Positions 20,334 to 32,321 of a stretch of 64,000 bases of DNA are shown one piece after another. The notes beneath the pieces are model-generated. The model was not told where the DNA came from. It searched no databases and worked only from the letters and a program-made list of their open reading frames with translations. Each line of letters starts with the position of its first letter. The stretch's first letter is position 1. The DNA is taken from positions 310,001-374,000 of the forward strand of contig VCMS01000001.1 of assembly GCA_022539475.1 (NCBI GenBank), given 5' to 3'. This stretch comes from Gracilaria domingensis. Lineage: Eukaryota; Rhodophyta; Florideophyceae; Gracilariales; Gracilariaceae. Made by a program: the position numbers and the translations under genes.

Positions 20334-20527
20334 GCGCTTCGCACCCCCCTCTCCGCCAGCCGCGCCGCCGCTTCGTCTGGCGCCCCCTCGCTGCGTCTGG
20401 CGCCCCCTCGCTTCATCCAGCCTGTTCCCGCCTCGTTGTGTGCGCCAGCGCTGTTTCCTGTTCTGGTTTGCTTTGCTTTGGTCACTGCCGCTTTTGGAAA
20501 CGCGTATGCTCCACCTCATCTCTCCAA

Positions 20528-21643
20528 ATGGGAAATACATCCAGCGTTCCCCTGCGTCTCCGTCGCCGTCGCATCGACGACCCCGCCGCTCTCGACCTTC
20601 CCTTCAAGTCCTCCGGCCTCTACCCCACCTGCAGCTGGGATGACAAGCACGTGCGCCGCCTCATCCTCCGCGGCGACCTAGCGCCCAGATACCCCGGCCA
20701 GGACGATCCATCCGCCAACGTGCGCGAGGAATGCCCCATATGCATGCTCGTGTATCCAGTGCTCAACCAGACCCGCTGCTGCCAAGCACGTCTGTGCTCC
20801 GAGTGCTACCTGCAAATACGTCCGCCGCGCCACAACAAGGAGCCGTGTCCCTTCTGCAAGTACAAGCGACTGGAGGCCACTTGCAAGGGTCCTCGCGATG
20901 TCGAGGAGCTCGACCGCGAGGAGATGGAGCAGACAAAGGCCTTGCAAGCGATCAAGCGTGCAAACGCTGCTGTTCTCACTACCGATCCCGCGCGCACTCT
21001 TTCATGCCCAACACAACCGCCCTCCGCATCTGCGACCTATGCCGATTCCCCTACCTCGTCCTCCTCACCTTCTTCTGCTGAACCTTCCAGCTCCATTTCT
21101 AGTTTGTCACCTACAGTCGAGTCTTCTGTTACAGCACCCACGCCGACTCCCCCCAACCCTGTAAGCGACGCCACATCTATCCCTCCGTCATCGCTTATTG
21201 CAACATCCTCTTCTGTTTCCGATTCTTCGCGTTCCGACCAATGTCAGCAGCCGCACACCTGCACTGAAGATCATCGCACAATTTTTGTTTCATCTTATCA
21301 GCCAGGCGCTGCGGACTGTAGCGCATTGGAAACCGTCGTCAACGATGTCAACTTCTACGCTACTGCAGCAAGTGATGAGAAGCAACCGTCTCCGGTTAGT
21401 GTGCAGCGCACTGCTCAGGCCGAAAACGTTGCGGGCGCCTTCAACGGCAGCTCCGATCACCCGCCTTCCTCACAGTACGGTCTTTCTGCGGATCGTGCTT
21501 CAACTGCCGCTCGCTCCCTGTCACGACAGTGTTACCGTAATAGACAGTCTGCAACTAGTTCCTCTCTCCAATTTGATGAAGAATTTGAAGAAGAATATGT
21601 TGCCATGCACGAAGCGATTCGTCGCTCGCTTATCGAAATGTAG
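20528..21643 (+). CDS. SIP5/DA2-type RING ubiquitin ligase with C-terminal UIM
   Basis: 371 residues from ATG at 20528. The start was chosen because it gives MGNTSS, an N-myristoylation signal, while the open frame upstream is repeat-derived. A RING-like zinc domain spans residues 69-110: CPICMLVYPVLNQTRCC, LCSECYLQIRP, EPCPFC, in the form seen in yeast Sip5 and plant DA2. A central 200-residue part is Ser/Thr/Pro-rich and disordered. The end, EEEYVAMHEAIRRSLIEM, fits the ubiquitin-interacting motif (acidic run, AI-x-x-SL). DA2 restricts organ growth in plants with DA1; here the role is inferred only as E3 ligase at a membrane. Confidence 0.82.
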   Translation: MGNTSSVPLRLRRRRIDDPAALDLPFKSSGLYPTCSWDDKHVRRLILRGDLAPRYPGQDDPSANVREECPICMLVYPVLNQTRCCQARLCSECYLQIRPPRHNKEPCPFCKYKRLEATCKGPRDVEELDREEMEQTKALQAIKRANAAVLTTDPARTLSCPTQPPSASATYADSPTSSSSPSSAEPSSSISSLSPTVESSVTAPTPTPPNPVSDATSIPPSSLIATSSSVSDSSRSDQCQQPHTCTEDHRTIFVSSYQPGAADCSALETVVNDVNFYATAASDEKQPSPVSVQRTAQAENVAGAFNGSSDHPPSSQYGLSADRASTAARSLSRQCYRNRQSATSSSLQFDEEFEEEYVAMHEAIRRSLIEM

Positions 21644-24600
21644 CTGGTCTGGTTGTATGTAGAAAACTCGTGTTTACTTAGCGCAGCTTTTGGTCCTTTC
21701 TTTCGCAGCCTTTTGAGTAGAAGCTGCGTCTTTGTACAGACTCTTTTTTAAGGATGCTGGTAGCAGTTTTGTATGGTTGTTCCGCAGGTGCAACATGGAG
21801 CATGCCCTACGCCAAGTATTTAACTCGAGCAAACAAAGATTACTATGCCTTCATTGGGATTTTCAACTATCTGTGCTTCATGTGTGGCAACCTGTTGCTT
21901 CTTCTTGTCGGTACCACTCAGAATCACTCAGAAACATTTTCTACCTCGGCCGGTGAAATGCGTCATGATTCTAGTTTACCAATGGTGCTCAAATTCGTGT
22001 TCCAAATTGTTTATTCGCTTCTCTCGAGGAAATGTATGGCATGTGGAGCCAGCAATCCGTTTGCACTAGTAAGCAAAACGGGCTCGGATGGCTGCCAAGT
22101 ATTGATCTTGCATTTTCAACACGTTATTAGAGGAAGGAACACTGTTCCCCGCGTTTCAGCGTCTCGAGGCGTGTGATGAGTCACACAACGTCTCCAGCTC
22201 CCGGCATGCGATGGTCAACGGTGCTTGACCGATTTTGAATGAAATCAGGAACATGCATGCCGCTGACGGTTTAAAGGTTCTATTTTGGGTAAACATCCGC
22301 TTTCGATGTTCAAACTGTACCGACGGTACATTGCTTAGTGCTGATCAGCTGTTCCGATTCACACAATGGAGCCGATCATGGTGACGCAAAAGCCGTTTCC
22401 TGGCAAGCTTAATGCGAAGAAACGGAACAGTTGCTACAACATGTGGCTATTGTGCGAAACGTAAGCAACGGATCGGAATCACAAATGCTTGTACCTGCAT
22501 GACGTTTCCTATCCGTAAGCATTTAGATACTGGTTCTGCGGAAAACCATTTCAGCAGTACCGGTCTGCCTTTCGATCGGCTGTCCGTAAGGCTTCCTGGC
22601 AACTTTTGCAGATATCGTTTCGCTTACATGTGAGATTAATGATCATCAGGTAGTTAAAAGGGTTGATGAGAGCGCCGACATCGGCATCACGCTGATGATC
22701 GAGGTCAAGCTCGTCGTCGGATGTGTGCTCGCCATCCGCAAAGTGGCCGTTGAATTGCAGTGAAAGTTTGCTAGGCGATCGATGATGACCGACGCACGCA
22801 AGTCACTGGGACTCTGCTCCTGGGACACGTCCTTTTATGGTGGCAGCTCAATGAGCTGAGCTCATCATGACGCTGTGCTTGTGTGCTCCCGCCACTTTTG
22901 TTTCCGGTGGTAAGTCTGTTTCACCTGTACAGTGTGTACAACGTGGCAACATGTTGTTCTTACCGGTACTTGTGTAAGCATTTCTATACTGATCTATCTT
23001 GCCAAGTTCGGAAGATCTGTGAGGCTGGCCACCAAGTCAATAACAACGCCAAGTAACTGTGACACCGTGACTCCTGTTAAATATGAGCTGGCTCACGGAA
23101 GCCGAGTTGGAATGACAACTATCGAGCAATCCAATCTTGCATGGGTGCCCCTCTAATTGCTTAGTTGCGTTGGAATTTGTTAAAGCATCGACATGCACTC
23201 ATCAGTTGGAAACGATATCGGGAGTCAAACTAGCGTTTGTCCGATCGATACCATATGAAAGTATCATTGAGCTCTTGACTTGAAGAGTTTTGGGTAAGAC
23301 TTGTATGTTAATCTGTACTAGATTCAGCAGTTCTTCATCAATAGTTTTCAACACACAATAAAACCCATTCGGCACATGAATTCCAGTCAACTCCCCTGAA
23401 AGCTGGAGATAGAAAAGGTGACATTATCTTCTACCTCCTGATAGTACCAAAGAATACAACATAATGCTAACTTTTCTATCCGCAATGTACCGTTTCTTCA
23501 AAAGTAGGCATCGTGGGGCAGCGCACAGAGCATGAAATGAACAAAGCAAACAGTACAGAGTGCTTTTTTACCAGGAAGATCACCATCGTCGCGTATCCTT
23601 GAAGAAGAAAACAACTATTTACATATCTCAGATGCAGGCAAACCTTGCTACTTTTTGCTAGCGATTGAAAATTCTTGGTCGTTTCAACATCAGCCGAACA
23701 TCTTTTGTGCAAAAAGTCTTAAGAGGGTAGATGATCCAATGTCATGAATTCAATCAGTCATAAATACCGCAAGTGCTTACTATTCTGTTCAAAGCGGAAT
23801 CTTTCCTCAGTCTCCATTGGAAGAGTATAGTACGTTCAATACATCCATAAACGGGAGCGAGAGACAAACATCCATTACTGTAAAAATAGACATTTATGCT
23901 TACTCTTTTGGCTTTCATCGTACTAAATCTCACACTATTTGGTCATTCGTATTATCTTATAGTGAGTGAGGTCTTCAATCCTAGAATGAAAGAAGTGTTT
24001 ATGATACCCAGATAGTTGTTACTTCGATACAGTTTCTTTGTCCTTTCCGCAAAGAAGACGGCCTATCAAGTGAGGTTCGCAGAAGCGAAGGATTCGTCTA
24101 TCTTATCTAGTGCACTTTAGAGTCTGAAGCAAGTAATAGTGATACTACTGTTTTTCCAAACTTTAGACAAACAGTCGTATCACCATTATTTCTCCGTTGC
24201 TGATAACTGAACATGCTGAAAGACTTCTGAGAACAGAATGAAGGAACAGCTCTACGCAGTAGCTGTACTGAAACTTTGTTCCCGTTTATGCTGCACATAT
24301 TTCTATACTCACTTTACGAAAGGCATTCTTTTTGAAAGCTGAGAGAAGAGGAAGAATTACGAAAGCTAGCTTGATTAAGTTTTAAGCTTTAAAGTTGCAG
24401 TGGATATTGCTTTGTCATGTATACGTCAATTGTCGCACATGATATAGATTCCTGAGGAAAAACTAGAACCAGGTATGGAGAGGACGATAAAAAAGAGGCA
24501 TTGAAGAAGTTAGCCAGTCTTCTGGTTACACTGTAGACTTTCTCAATTATGTATGGGGATTCGAATTAAACATTGCCTTCAGGTTCTTATCGCTGCTCAG

Positions 24601-25187
24601 AAGCGTTTCTGTTTCATAGAAACCGATGCCACGATTTCTTGCTTTTAGCGCCTTGTGGATATGACTTTCTTGATTTTTATTTATTACCCCGCAAAACATT
24701 TAGGATTTAGAGGGTTTCATGTTCAGACATTCGTGATGAAGTGCGTCTACAATTTATTGTGATGGAGATATATCATTTGCCAAATTCTGTCTCAGAAGCA
24801 TAGGAGCTACTTCCGTGCTAAAGGATGAATAAGGATCTTATTCATCCATTGGCTTCTACTATTGCCCTACCTATTGGCATAATCGGCCAGACGAACTGCG
24901 CTTCTCAATTAATATATATCATCCCAAAAGAAACCTCTGAGGTCAAAATAAATGATGAATTAGATGAATCCGCGATCGAAGCCCAATGCGTGTGAGACGT
25001 GGCATAAGTACACGTCGTCCAGATTGCGGCCTCAACGCCGGCGTCTATTGTCTCTTGGAGACGCCGTCGGTAAACCCGTCAATCCAGCTCCCTGGCCTCT
25101 CCCATCAACCAGACATTAGCTTCATCTCATCGCATCTGCCTGCTTCAAGGACGATTTCAGTCGTCTTTCTTATCGCTATCACTCAGC
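21644..25187. other. Gene-poor 3.5 kb interval
   Basis: No convincing gene. A 140-codon frame at 21754-22176 with two hydrophobic stretches directly follows the RING gene and has no family features, so it is probably 3' sequence. A minus-strand frame near 23480-23710 (LFALFISCSVRCP) may be an eroded LINE tail. A copy of the dispersed 12-mer is at 22317. The last 200 bases lead into the L23 gene. Confidence 0.45.
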
Positions 25188-25979
<792 letters not shown>

Positions 25980-26441
25980 GTATTCCATACATAGCCTTGG
26001 ACTACTTTAGTCCGAAGCGATAGAGTCAGTTCAGGAGAAGTAAAAAGTCTGGCGAAGTTCAAGTATGGTACCTGAGTTGTTCACTGGTGGACTTTACTCC
26101 AGAACCTGCCGGAGATTGCAAATCTGTGGCGCAAATTGAAGTCAGTTTACGGAGCTCAAGAGAAAAATCTTAGTAGCTATGTTAGGATTAGAATGGACCT
26201 ACGAGTGTCTTGGAAGAAAGAACTCATGAAAAGTTTGCATTAAGTGCCGTAGACGTGTCTAGCATCACGTCAGTTGCCGCGGCAGTTGTGGAACCGTCCT
26301 TGTATCAGCCAAATGGAATCGGGAAGGGGGTGGTTGCCTTCCGCACCATCGAAAATTCAAGGGTGTGGAGGATAATGCGCTACGCCCATCCAAGTTGCCT
26401 TCACATCGGATTGCCCGCGCAGAAGTCATTATTGAGATACT
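25980..26441. other. Convergent spacer
   Basis: 3' ends of RPL23 and the Tudor-like gene. A 79-codon frame at 26210-26449 has no features and is not called. Confidence 0.4.
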
Positions 26442-29400
26442 TCAGGTAGGTCTCCATCCGCTGATAGGCGTTCCCTTGGGCTGAGCGTTGTACGCTTGGG
26501 CCTCTTGCTGTCGTTGGGCATCATTCGTTAGAGAAAGAATTGGACGATAGCCAGCTTCTTCGTAGTCTCTAGCCGCCCGTCGTGTCAGTAGTACACTTAC
26601 CTCCAGTACTGTACTTTCAGGATGAGAGTAATTCTGAAAGGTTCTGTGAAACCCGACTGCCAGCTCTTTAAGGAGGTGCATTTCTGCTATCCATTCTTCA
26701 TCGTTTGGGGGAGGGTCCCAGGCGTTGTAGTTCTGGCGAGCACGCTCTGTACACTGATTTTCGAATGGACTCATAAACCATGTAAGATCCACGGGTCCAT
26801 GGCTCAGATTCAACGCAAGTGTTGACATCGCGTGTTCATAACTCCTATACATCGCTAGTCGCGGGGCGATACGAGCATATGTTGTCGAACTGGTTCGCTT
26901 TGCCCAAGTATCAAGAGTCATACCAACTTTATGATGCTCATGAGAAGTCTCCAGGAGCCATACTGTTACCTGCCGCGCCACCAGTTCCATCACCTGGTAT
27001 GTGAAAACTTCTGCCCGATTTCGATTGTCTCCGTAATTCACCACATATAACGCCGGCTGGCTTACAATTTGTTGCTGTCTGGCAGTCACTGGTTGAGTTC
27101 CTTGTGCTGGAACATGGCTTTGTTGATGTTGGACCCGATTACTTTGACTAGGAATTGGACTTGCTTGAGGTTGAACTTGCGCTCCTTGAACTGAAACATG
27201 AGGTGGATTCTGCGTGGGAAGAGTTCTTTGAACGGGAAACGTATTACTCCTCTGTCTTGCACCATGGGCGATGCCGACTGCGGGCGCTGCTTGCTGTTGA
27301 TATTCCACGGCATTCCGAGCTGAACCTTGGGCAGCTTGAGTTGCGTAATGATGTACATTGAGGTTGCTCGGAGCGCTCGACTGGGCTTGAGACGCAGCAG
27401 CCACTTGTCCATTTTGTCTCGGCGGTGCAGTACGAGACTCGGGTATCGTAGAATTGCGGACAGAATTTCTTGTAGCAGCCTGTTCTGTGCTCACGAGGGT
27501 CCGCTGAGACCGAAGTTGAGCCTCATGTCGCAAAAAAGAAATAATACTTGCCACATCTCTCTTGATTAGTAAAGTATCCGCACGACAGGTCTTCACATTA
27601 TCGCAAAGGTCCCCCAAACGAATGTTCATCACCTCTACTTTTTGGTTAAGAGTGGTTAAGTCCTCCTTAACGCCTTTGATGTCGGACTCCTTGGTGGCTT
27701 TCAAACTCTCAAAAGTCTGGCGAGCCGAATCGAACCCGCTTCTAACTTGTTGGACTTCACTTGTGAGATTGTTTAAATGGTTTTCTACAGGTTCCAGCCT
27801 CCGACCAAAGGCTGTATCTATACAACTGTCAAGCTCTGGCAATCCGGACACAGGGGATATAAGTTCCAGATTTGGTATCCTTGCTATATTGTTCGTCCTT
27901 TGTTCTTCACGAATCTGCGTGTGTAAATCTTCATTCCCGATTCTAAGCGGACCAGCTGACTTTTTGGAAGAGTTAATGATTTCAGTTTCGCCGTTGCTGG
28001 TTTGATTTGCAGACACAGATAAGTTTTGCCCATTGGCTCTATTCAGTGATCCAGAGGCACGCTTCTCGACCTCCGCATGTTGCACAGGCTCTCCAGTTCT
28101 GGTCTCACTAGCCACGTTTGCTTGTTTGGCATCGATTCTAAACTGAGCATTGACCTGTATATTTTGCGGAGTTGGATCTTTCGATGCCGTCATTACGCGT
28201 GAATTGGCTCGCTTCAAACTCACCTTGAGCGGTATAGAATGGTCCCTTGCCACTGCAGTCGTTACTGGCTTTTCAGAGTCCTTGGTGATAATGCTTTCCA
28301 TTTGATCTTCTACTTTAACGTGAGTGTCTTCTTTCACAGTTGGATGCGGTGAAGAAGACGAATCGGTAGAATTTTCATCCCCAACGGAATGAATTCGTCG
28401 ACGGACGGACCTCCGCCGCTTTGGAGAAGGCAAATTTGGGTTGTCTCCAGATGTCGCCAGTGGAAGAGTCTGATACGAATTGGACTTATCAAGCTCATTA
28501 GTTTCAGGTTCCGTCTTAAGCTGCTGACCCAAATCATGGTCTTGTCGCAGAGCGCAGGCATCTAGTGCCGGCTCAACCTTTGCGGACGGTTTTCTATCCT
28601 GTTTCTTTAGATCCGAACTCGGCGCAGATGGGTCTGACAGCAGCTTGCGTTTCAATCCGCTTGATTGTTTTTGTACAACAACGGGGTCAAAACTGGAGTA
28701 GTTCGCCTTGGCATCGGCGGTCTTGACAAGCTTCATTCTTATTGGTAGTGATTGCTTGCTAGGGATACCGTCCTTGGCTGAGTTTACCTTGTCACCGGTG
28801 TTGCCCATATCTTGCGAGCCTGATACGCTTACCAATGGAGCCGGGTCAACAAAAGCGGGGACATGGGATCGCGGAAGTTGCGTAGAGGAGAGGGGCTTTG
28901 TCGCAGCATTTTGAGATTCCAGGGGTGTGGTTGTATCGGCTCTTGCAGTGCGTTTGGCGATAGCTGACTTGTCGACACTTTGTCGATGGGTGCGTTTGAG
29001 CTTCGGCTTGGGTTTTCCCAGCGATTCGGGACGAGGTTTTCTGGTGCGCATGACAAAGTTTTCGGCGAACTGTGCTCCCTGAACAACGTGCGGTTTTGGA
29101 TTGTCGGAAGGGTTGGGCAGTTGGGCAGAACGAGCAGCCGTTTGCTGTTGACCAATGGCAGAGTCGCGATGTGATTGGGAAGCATTGGCTCTCTGTTGAA
29201 GGACCCTGTCATTCAGCCCTGGATCAGAATCAGACGACAAAGGTGGGGAACGAAAGGCTTCGTCGTCATCAGCAAACTTCCAGAACTCGTTGTGCAGATT
29301 GACGTCCTCGGTCTCGCCATCATCGTAGAGCATGGTGAAGTGCATATCGGCTTCAAGGCGGTGCGTGAGTCGCCCCTTGTAGTAGGTCTTGTCGACGTCC

Positions 29401-29510
29401 CACCATATCTCGATAACGTCATCGACGCTGGGCTGACGCTCGGCTCGGCGCGTGCGTCGGCGCGTGGCAGCCGCGGCCTGACGCGGACGAGGCTGACGCG
29501 TTGGCGTCAT
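26442..29510 (-). CDS. Large disordered protein with N-terminal Tudor-like domain
   Basis: 1022 residues, single exon, start at the first ATG. Residues about 31-80 (VDDVIEIWWDVDKTYYKGRLTH...FTMLYDDGETEDVNLHNEFWKF) have the Tudor-like pattern V-x-I-W-W-x-x-D-x-x-Y-Y-x-G, then YDDGE-x-E-x-V, as in chromatin-linked Tudor domains of plant and animal proteins. Then comes a long polar, disordered region rich in Lys, Ser and Gln. A coiled coil lies at about 575-660 (LEPVENHLNNLTSEVQQVRSGF), then Gln-rich sequence, and a folded-looking C-terminal domain from about residue 820 (EVFTYQVMELVARQVTVWL...HLLKELAVGFHRTF) that I do not recognise. A nuclear chromatin-associated role is likely but inferred from the Tudor-like part alone. 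Confidence 0.75.
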   Translation of the reverse strand: MTPTRQPRPRQAAAATRRRTRRAERQPSVDDVIEIWWDVDKTYYKGRLTHRLEADMHFTMLYDDGETEDVNLHNEFWKFADDDEAFRSPPLSSDSDPGLNDRVLQQRANASQSHRDSAIGQQQTAARSAQLPNPSDNPKPHVVQGAQFAENFVMRTRKPRPESLGKPKPKLKRTHRQSVDKSAIAKRTARADTTTPLESQNAATKPLSSTQLPRSHVPAFVDPAPLVSVSGSQDMGNTGDKVNSAKDGIPSKQSLPIRMKLVKTADAKANYSSFDPVVVQKQSSGLKRKLLSDPSAPSSDLKKQDRKPSAKVEPALDACALRQDHDLGQQLKTEPETNELDKSNSYQTLPLATSGDNPNLPSPKRRRSVRRRIHSVGDENSTDSSSSPHPTVKEDTHVKVEDQMESIITKDSEKPVTTAVARDHSIPLKVSLKRANSRVMTASKDPTPQNIQVNAQFRIDAKQANVASETRTGEPVQHAEVEKRASGSLNRANGQNLSVSANQTSNGETEIINSSKKSAGPLRIGNEDLHTQIREEQRTNNIARIPNLELISPVSGLPELDSCIDTAFGRRLEPVENHLNNLTSEVQQVRSGFDSARQTFESLKATKESDIKGVKEDLTTLNQKVEVMNIRLGDLCDNVKTCRADTLLIKRDVASIISFLRHEAQLRSQRTLVSTEQAATRNSVRNSTIPESRTAPPRQNGQVAAASQAQSSAPSNLNVHHYATQAAQGSARNAVEYQQQAAPAVGIAHGARQRSNTFPVQRTLPTQNPPHVSVQGAQVQPQASPIPSQSNRVQHQQSHVPAQGTQPVTARQQQIVSQPALYVVNYGDNRNRAEVFTYQVMELVARQVTVWLLETSHEHHKVGMTLDTWAKRTSSTTYARIAPRLAMYRSYEHAMSTLALNLSHGPVDLTWFMSPFENQCTERARQNYNAWDPPPNDEEWIAEMHLLKELAVGFHRTFQNYSHPESTVLEVSVLLTRRAARDYEEAGYRPILSLTNDAQRQQEAQAYNAQPKGTPISGWRPT

Positions 29511-30789
29511 GACGTGAACAGGTGAAACGTGAGCGAGGAAACGACGCGTCGCTCACAGAGGGGGGGAAGTGCGCAGAGGACTGCGGCAACGGCGGTGTGC
29601 ATGTGGGCGACGCAGTTGAGAGTGGCGAGTGGTAGCAAGTGGGCAGTGGGTTGCATTTGGGTGGAGGGCGCGGGAGCGACGTGACGGCCGACAGTGCGGC
29701 GGCGGCTGTTTTTCTTCGGTCGTTGCGTCGCGAGCGCAACGCGACGGGAACGCGCCGCACTGGCGCACGCGTTGAGGCGCTCAAAAAATGCGCCGCCGCG
29801 GCGTGACGTGGTGCCCTTCGTCGGGGAGCGCAGTCGAGCCGACGCTTCGCCGTCGTTCGCGCTCTGCCACGCGCGCGCGCGTCTGGCGCACTTCTGGCGC
29901 TATACGCGCAGTCTCGATACCGCGCGCTATCGGCCTGCTCGGCACGCCGGATGAGGTACGAACGTGGCTGTGCTCCATAGATCGCTCGCTTCTGCAAGGC
30001 AGCAACTGCATCTGCTCTTTATCGAAATCGAGACAACGCAGCCAGTAGCCGTTTTTCGCCTGTGGTCCGGACTCATTTGCCTGTCTGATGCACGCAGCTC
30101 GGGCATCCCAATCGCTGCAGATACCTCCGTACCCTGTACCAAGGGTATCCTTACCTGCGGTACCAACGGTATCCTTAGCCCTCCTACCGGCTGTACCTGT
30201 ATTCTGTATTATGTATATATATGTGTGCGTCTACTTCCTCAATCACGGCCATCCCTCGGGGTAGAGAGCCAACGGCAGCTAGTGTGAATGTCCTGTAGAG
30301 CCGTAGTGGAGCCCTTCATTTGCACCTGCCATCCACTTTACACCGCTGCCATCGTTCCGACGACAGCACAGGTTTCACCACACCTCCAACCGAAACCAGG
30401 TCGCTTCTCGCGATCATTGCAAATGATTCGCTGGATGTGCCCGACAGCGAAGCAGCCGCCTGCGTCCCTGCGTTGACCGTTGGGTACGGGCGCAGTCGGC
30501 GCCCGGCGCTGATGCAAACCCTTTGCATTCTTCAGATCTGTTGTCCGTCGACTGGCATTGATCTCCGAAGATTGCGCCCAAAATTCAGAAAATCGCCCAA
30601 AAACAAGAGTGCACGCGCGCCGCTCGCTCCGTCACACACGATCATCCTGTGCGCCAAACTGAAACTGCCACTTTGTCAGCCCCTGATGCTCGCTCGCTCG
30701 TAGGCTACGAGTCGTAGCCAGTCGCGCTCGCTCTTTCCGACATTGCCTTACCACTTTCCGAATCCTTTCCTACAAACCGAATTCACTTC
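29511..30789. promoter_or_regulatory. Divergent promoter region with dispersed 12-mer repeats
   Basis: 1.28 kb between the starts of the Tudor-like gene and the heme lyase. The first half is GC-rich with low-complexity frames. At 30136-30153 and 30160-30177 two 18-base direct repeats (GTACCAAGGGTATCCTTA and GTACCAACGGTATCCTTA) lie with a 24-base period. Nothing else is supported. Confidence 0.5.
30136..30177 (+). repeat. Two direct copies of the dispersed GTACCRANGGTA motif
   Basis: Two 18-base copies differing at one base, 24 bases apart, about 620 bases before the heme-lyase start. Related copies are at 22317, 48511, 48541, 60846 and 63976. Confidence 0.7.
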
Positions 30790-32145
30790 ATGGGGTCCTC
30801 GCTAAGCTCCACCACCTTCGCAGAGGGTCAATGCCCGATCGACCATGAAAACATGTCTCAAGATCAGATCCGCGCATTCATGCAATCGTCAAACTCTGTC
30901 CACCTTTCCAAAACGTCTGCTGGTGATCCAGAGCAACAATCCAAATGCCCAGTGGACCACAAGAATATGTCCAAGGAGCAAATCGAAGCATACATGTCAA
31001 AACACCGAAAATCGGATGAATCGCCTCAGCCTAACGCACAAAGAACGTCCGATTCGAGCCAAACCGTCTATGACGTATACGGGCAGGAAATCGATCGCGC
31101 CAACTTAATGCCTGCCACTCCGAATCAACTTCCGGCCCCAGGTCAAGCGAAACCTTTATCTACCGATCGCGAGAAGTCTACCATCCCAAAATCAGGGCAG
31201 GATGGAGAGACATGGACATATCCCTCCCCTCAAATGTTCTACAACGCCCTCAAACGAAAAGGAAAAGGCGACGGCGTTACTGAAAGCGATATGGATGCCG
31301 TCGTATCGGTGCATAACACCATGAACGAGCGAACCTGGAAAGCGGTCATCAACTGGGAACAAAAATATCATTGTCATCAGTGCGAGAACCCCAAGCTGAA
31401 GAACTTCTTGGGACGACCGAATGATCTTTCCCCGGCTGCATGGTTCCGCACTACGTTTAGAAGCTATCCAATGCCATTTGATCGACACGACTGGGTCGTC
31501 GACCGTTGCGGTGAACAGGAAGCACGATATATAATTGACTACTACTATCGCTCAGGACCAGACCCTATTGAGATCCATGTTCGTCCTGCACTAGACTCAC
31601 CGACGGCCGTCTTTGACAGACTGCGAAATGGCCTGCAGCTAGTTCGGGAGTACATGACAGCAGAGAGCACTGCCGCCCAACAAGTTCCAGAGACCGTTTC
31701 GCAACGCCAGCTGAACGCAATGGTGTCAGGTGATCAATTGGATTCCACAGAGTTTGATTTCTTGAGTAGCCTTTCTTCCAAAGCAATACGTGACATCGCC
31801 GATGACGTTCAACAACGATGCGAAAAAGTCAGCCGTGCTTTCGCAGAAGCTGGAGATGATCCTGTCAAATTGGAGCAAGCCAATGTGTCGGTGAACTTTT
31901 GCATGGCAAAAACGATATGTAAGCGCCAAGCAGCAGACTTCATGAGCGCTCTAGAGAGCGGTCAAGGTGAAGGTCCAGCTTACGAAAAGATGACCGCATG
32001 TTTAAATAGATTCCACATCATGGCGAGAAGAACGCTCCTCGAAGAGGCCGGGGTGAAACAATCCGGACCTGAATTTCGTCCAGGTGAACTGAACTCTGTT
32101 GATACAACACCCAGGCCAGCTGTAGCGTCCAGCGTAGAGCAATAA
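30790..32145 (+). CDS. Cytochrome c heme lyase (holocytochrome c synthase) with C-terminal extension
   Basis: 451 residues. Two heme-regulatory CP motifs with a shared repeat lie at the N-terminus: CPIDHENMSQDQIRAF (15-30) and CPVDHKNMSKEQIEAY (53-68). The catalytic domain follows: WTYPSPQMFYNALKRKG (142-158), VVSVHNTMNERTWKAVINWE (171-190) with the heme-ligand His 175, LKNFLGRPNDLSPAAW, and MPFDRHDWVVDR with RYIIDYYY (228-253). It attaches heme to cytochrome c (and perhaps c1) in the mitochondrial intermembrane space. After residue 300 there is an extra 150-residue helical domain with C371-x5-C377 and C404, FCMAKTICKRQAADF and YEKMTACLNRF, resembling twin-Cys intermembrane-space proteins. 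This is not part of the standard family. Confidence 0.92.
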   Translation: MGSSLSSTTFAEGQCPIDHENMSQDQIRAFMQSSNSVHLSKTSAGDPEQQSKCPVDHKNMSKEQIEAYMSKHRKSDESPQPNAQRTSDSSQTVYDVYGQEIDRANLMPATPNQLPAPGQAKPLSTDREKSTIPKSGQDGETWTYPSPQMFYNALKRKGKGDGVTESDMDAVVSVHNTMNERTWKAVINWEQKYHCHQCENPKLKNFLGRPNDLSPAAWFRTTFRSYPMPFDRHDWVVDRCGEQEARYIIDYYYRSGPDPIEIHVRPALDSPTAVFDRLRNGLQLVREYMTAESTAAQQVPETVSQRQLNAMVSGDQLDSTEFDFLSSLSSKAIRDIADDVQQRCEKVSRAFAEAGDDPVKLEQANVSVNFCMAKTICKRQAADFMSALESGQGEGPAYEKMTACLNRFHIMARRTLLEEAGVKQSGPEFRPGELNSVDTTPRPAVASSVEQ

Positions 32146-32321
32146 TCGCGAAGCTCTGCAAGAGTTGGAACACACTGCCTTTGTATGAATTGAGGCATGA
32201 ATTGAGACGAAAAGCCAACAAAAGGAAGCCCCGTTTACAATCAGCGCAGGTTTATCATGTTTTTGCTTTACATAATCTTTGAGGTTATGACCGATAACCA
32301 GCTACTAGAGAGCGTAGTCAC

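Larger units (their letters stand above)
18846..20527. other. Divergent GC-rich spacer with hairpin and tandem repeat
   Basis: 1.7 kb between ataxin-10 and the RING protein. Several long open frames cross it but are Arg/Ala/Pro low-complexity sequence produced by GC-rich DNA. It holds the hairpin at 19200-19231 and the 15-base tandem repeat at 20231-20333. Confidence 0.5.

Noticed and set aside
19964-20527. N-terminal extension of the RING protein
   Set aside because: Derived from the 15-base repeat and GC-rich leader. The MGNTSS start is better supported.
21754-22176. 140-codon frame with hydrophobic stretches
   Set aside because: Directly follows the RING gene on the same strand, has no family features, and probably is 3' sequence.
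30136-30177. GTAC-rich sites as copper-response elements for heme genes
   Set aside because: The GTAC response is tied to SBP-domain regulators of the green lineage, and none is known in red algae. The motif here is longer and is found away from such genes.
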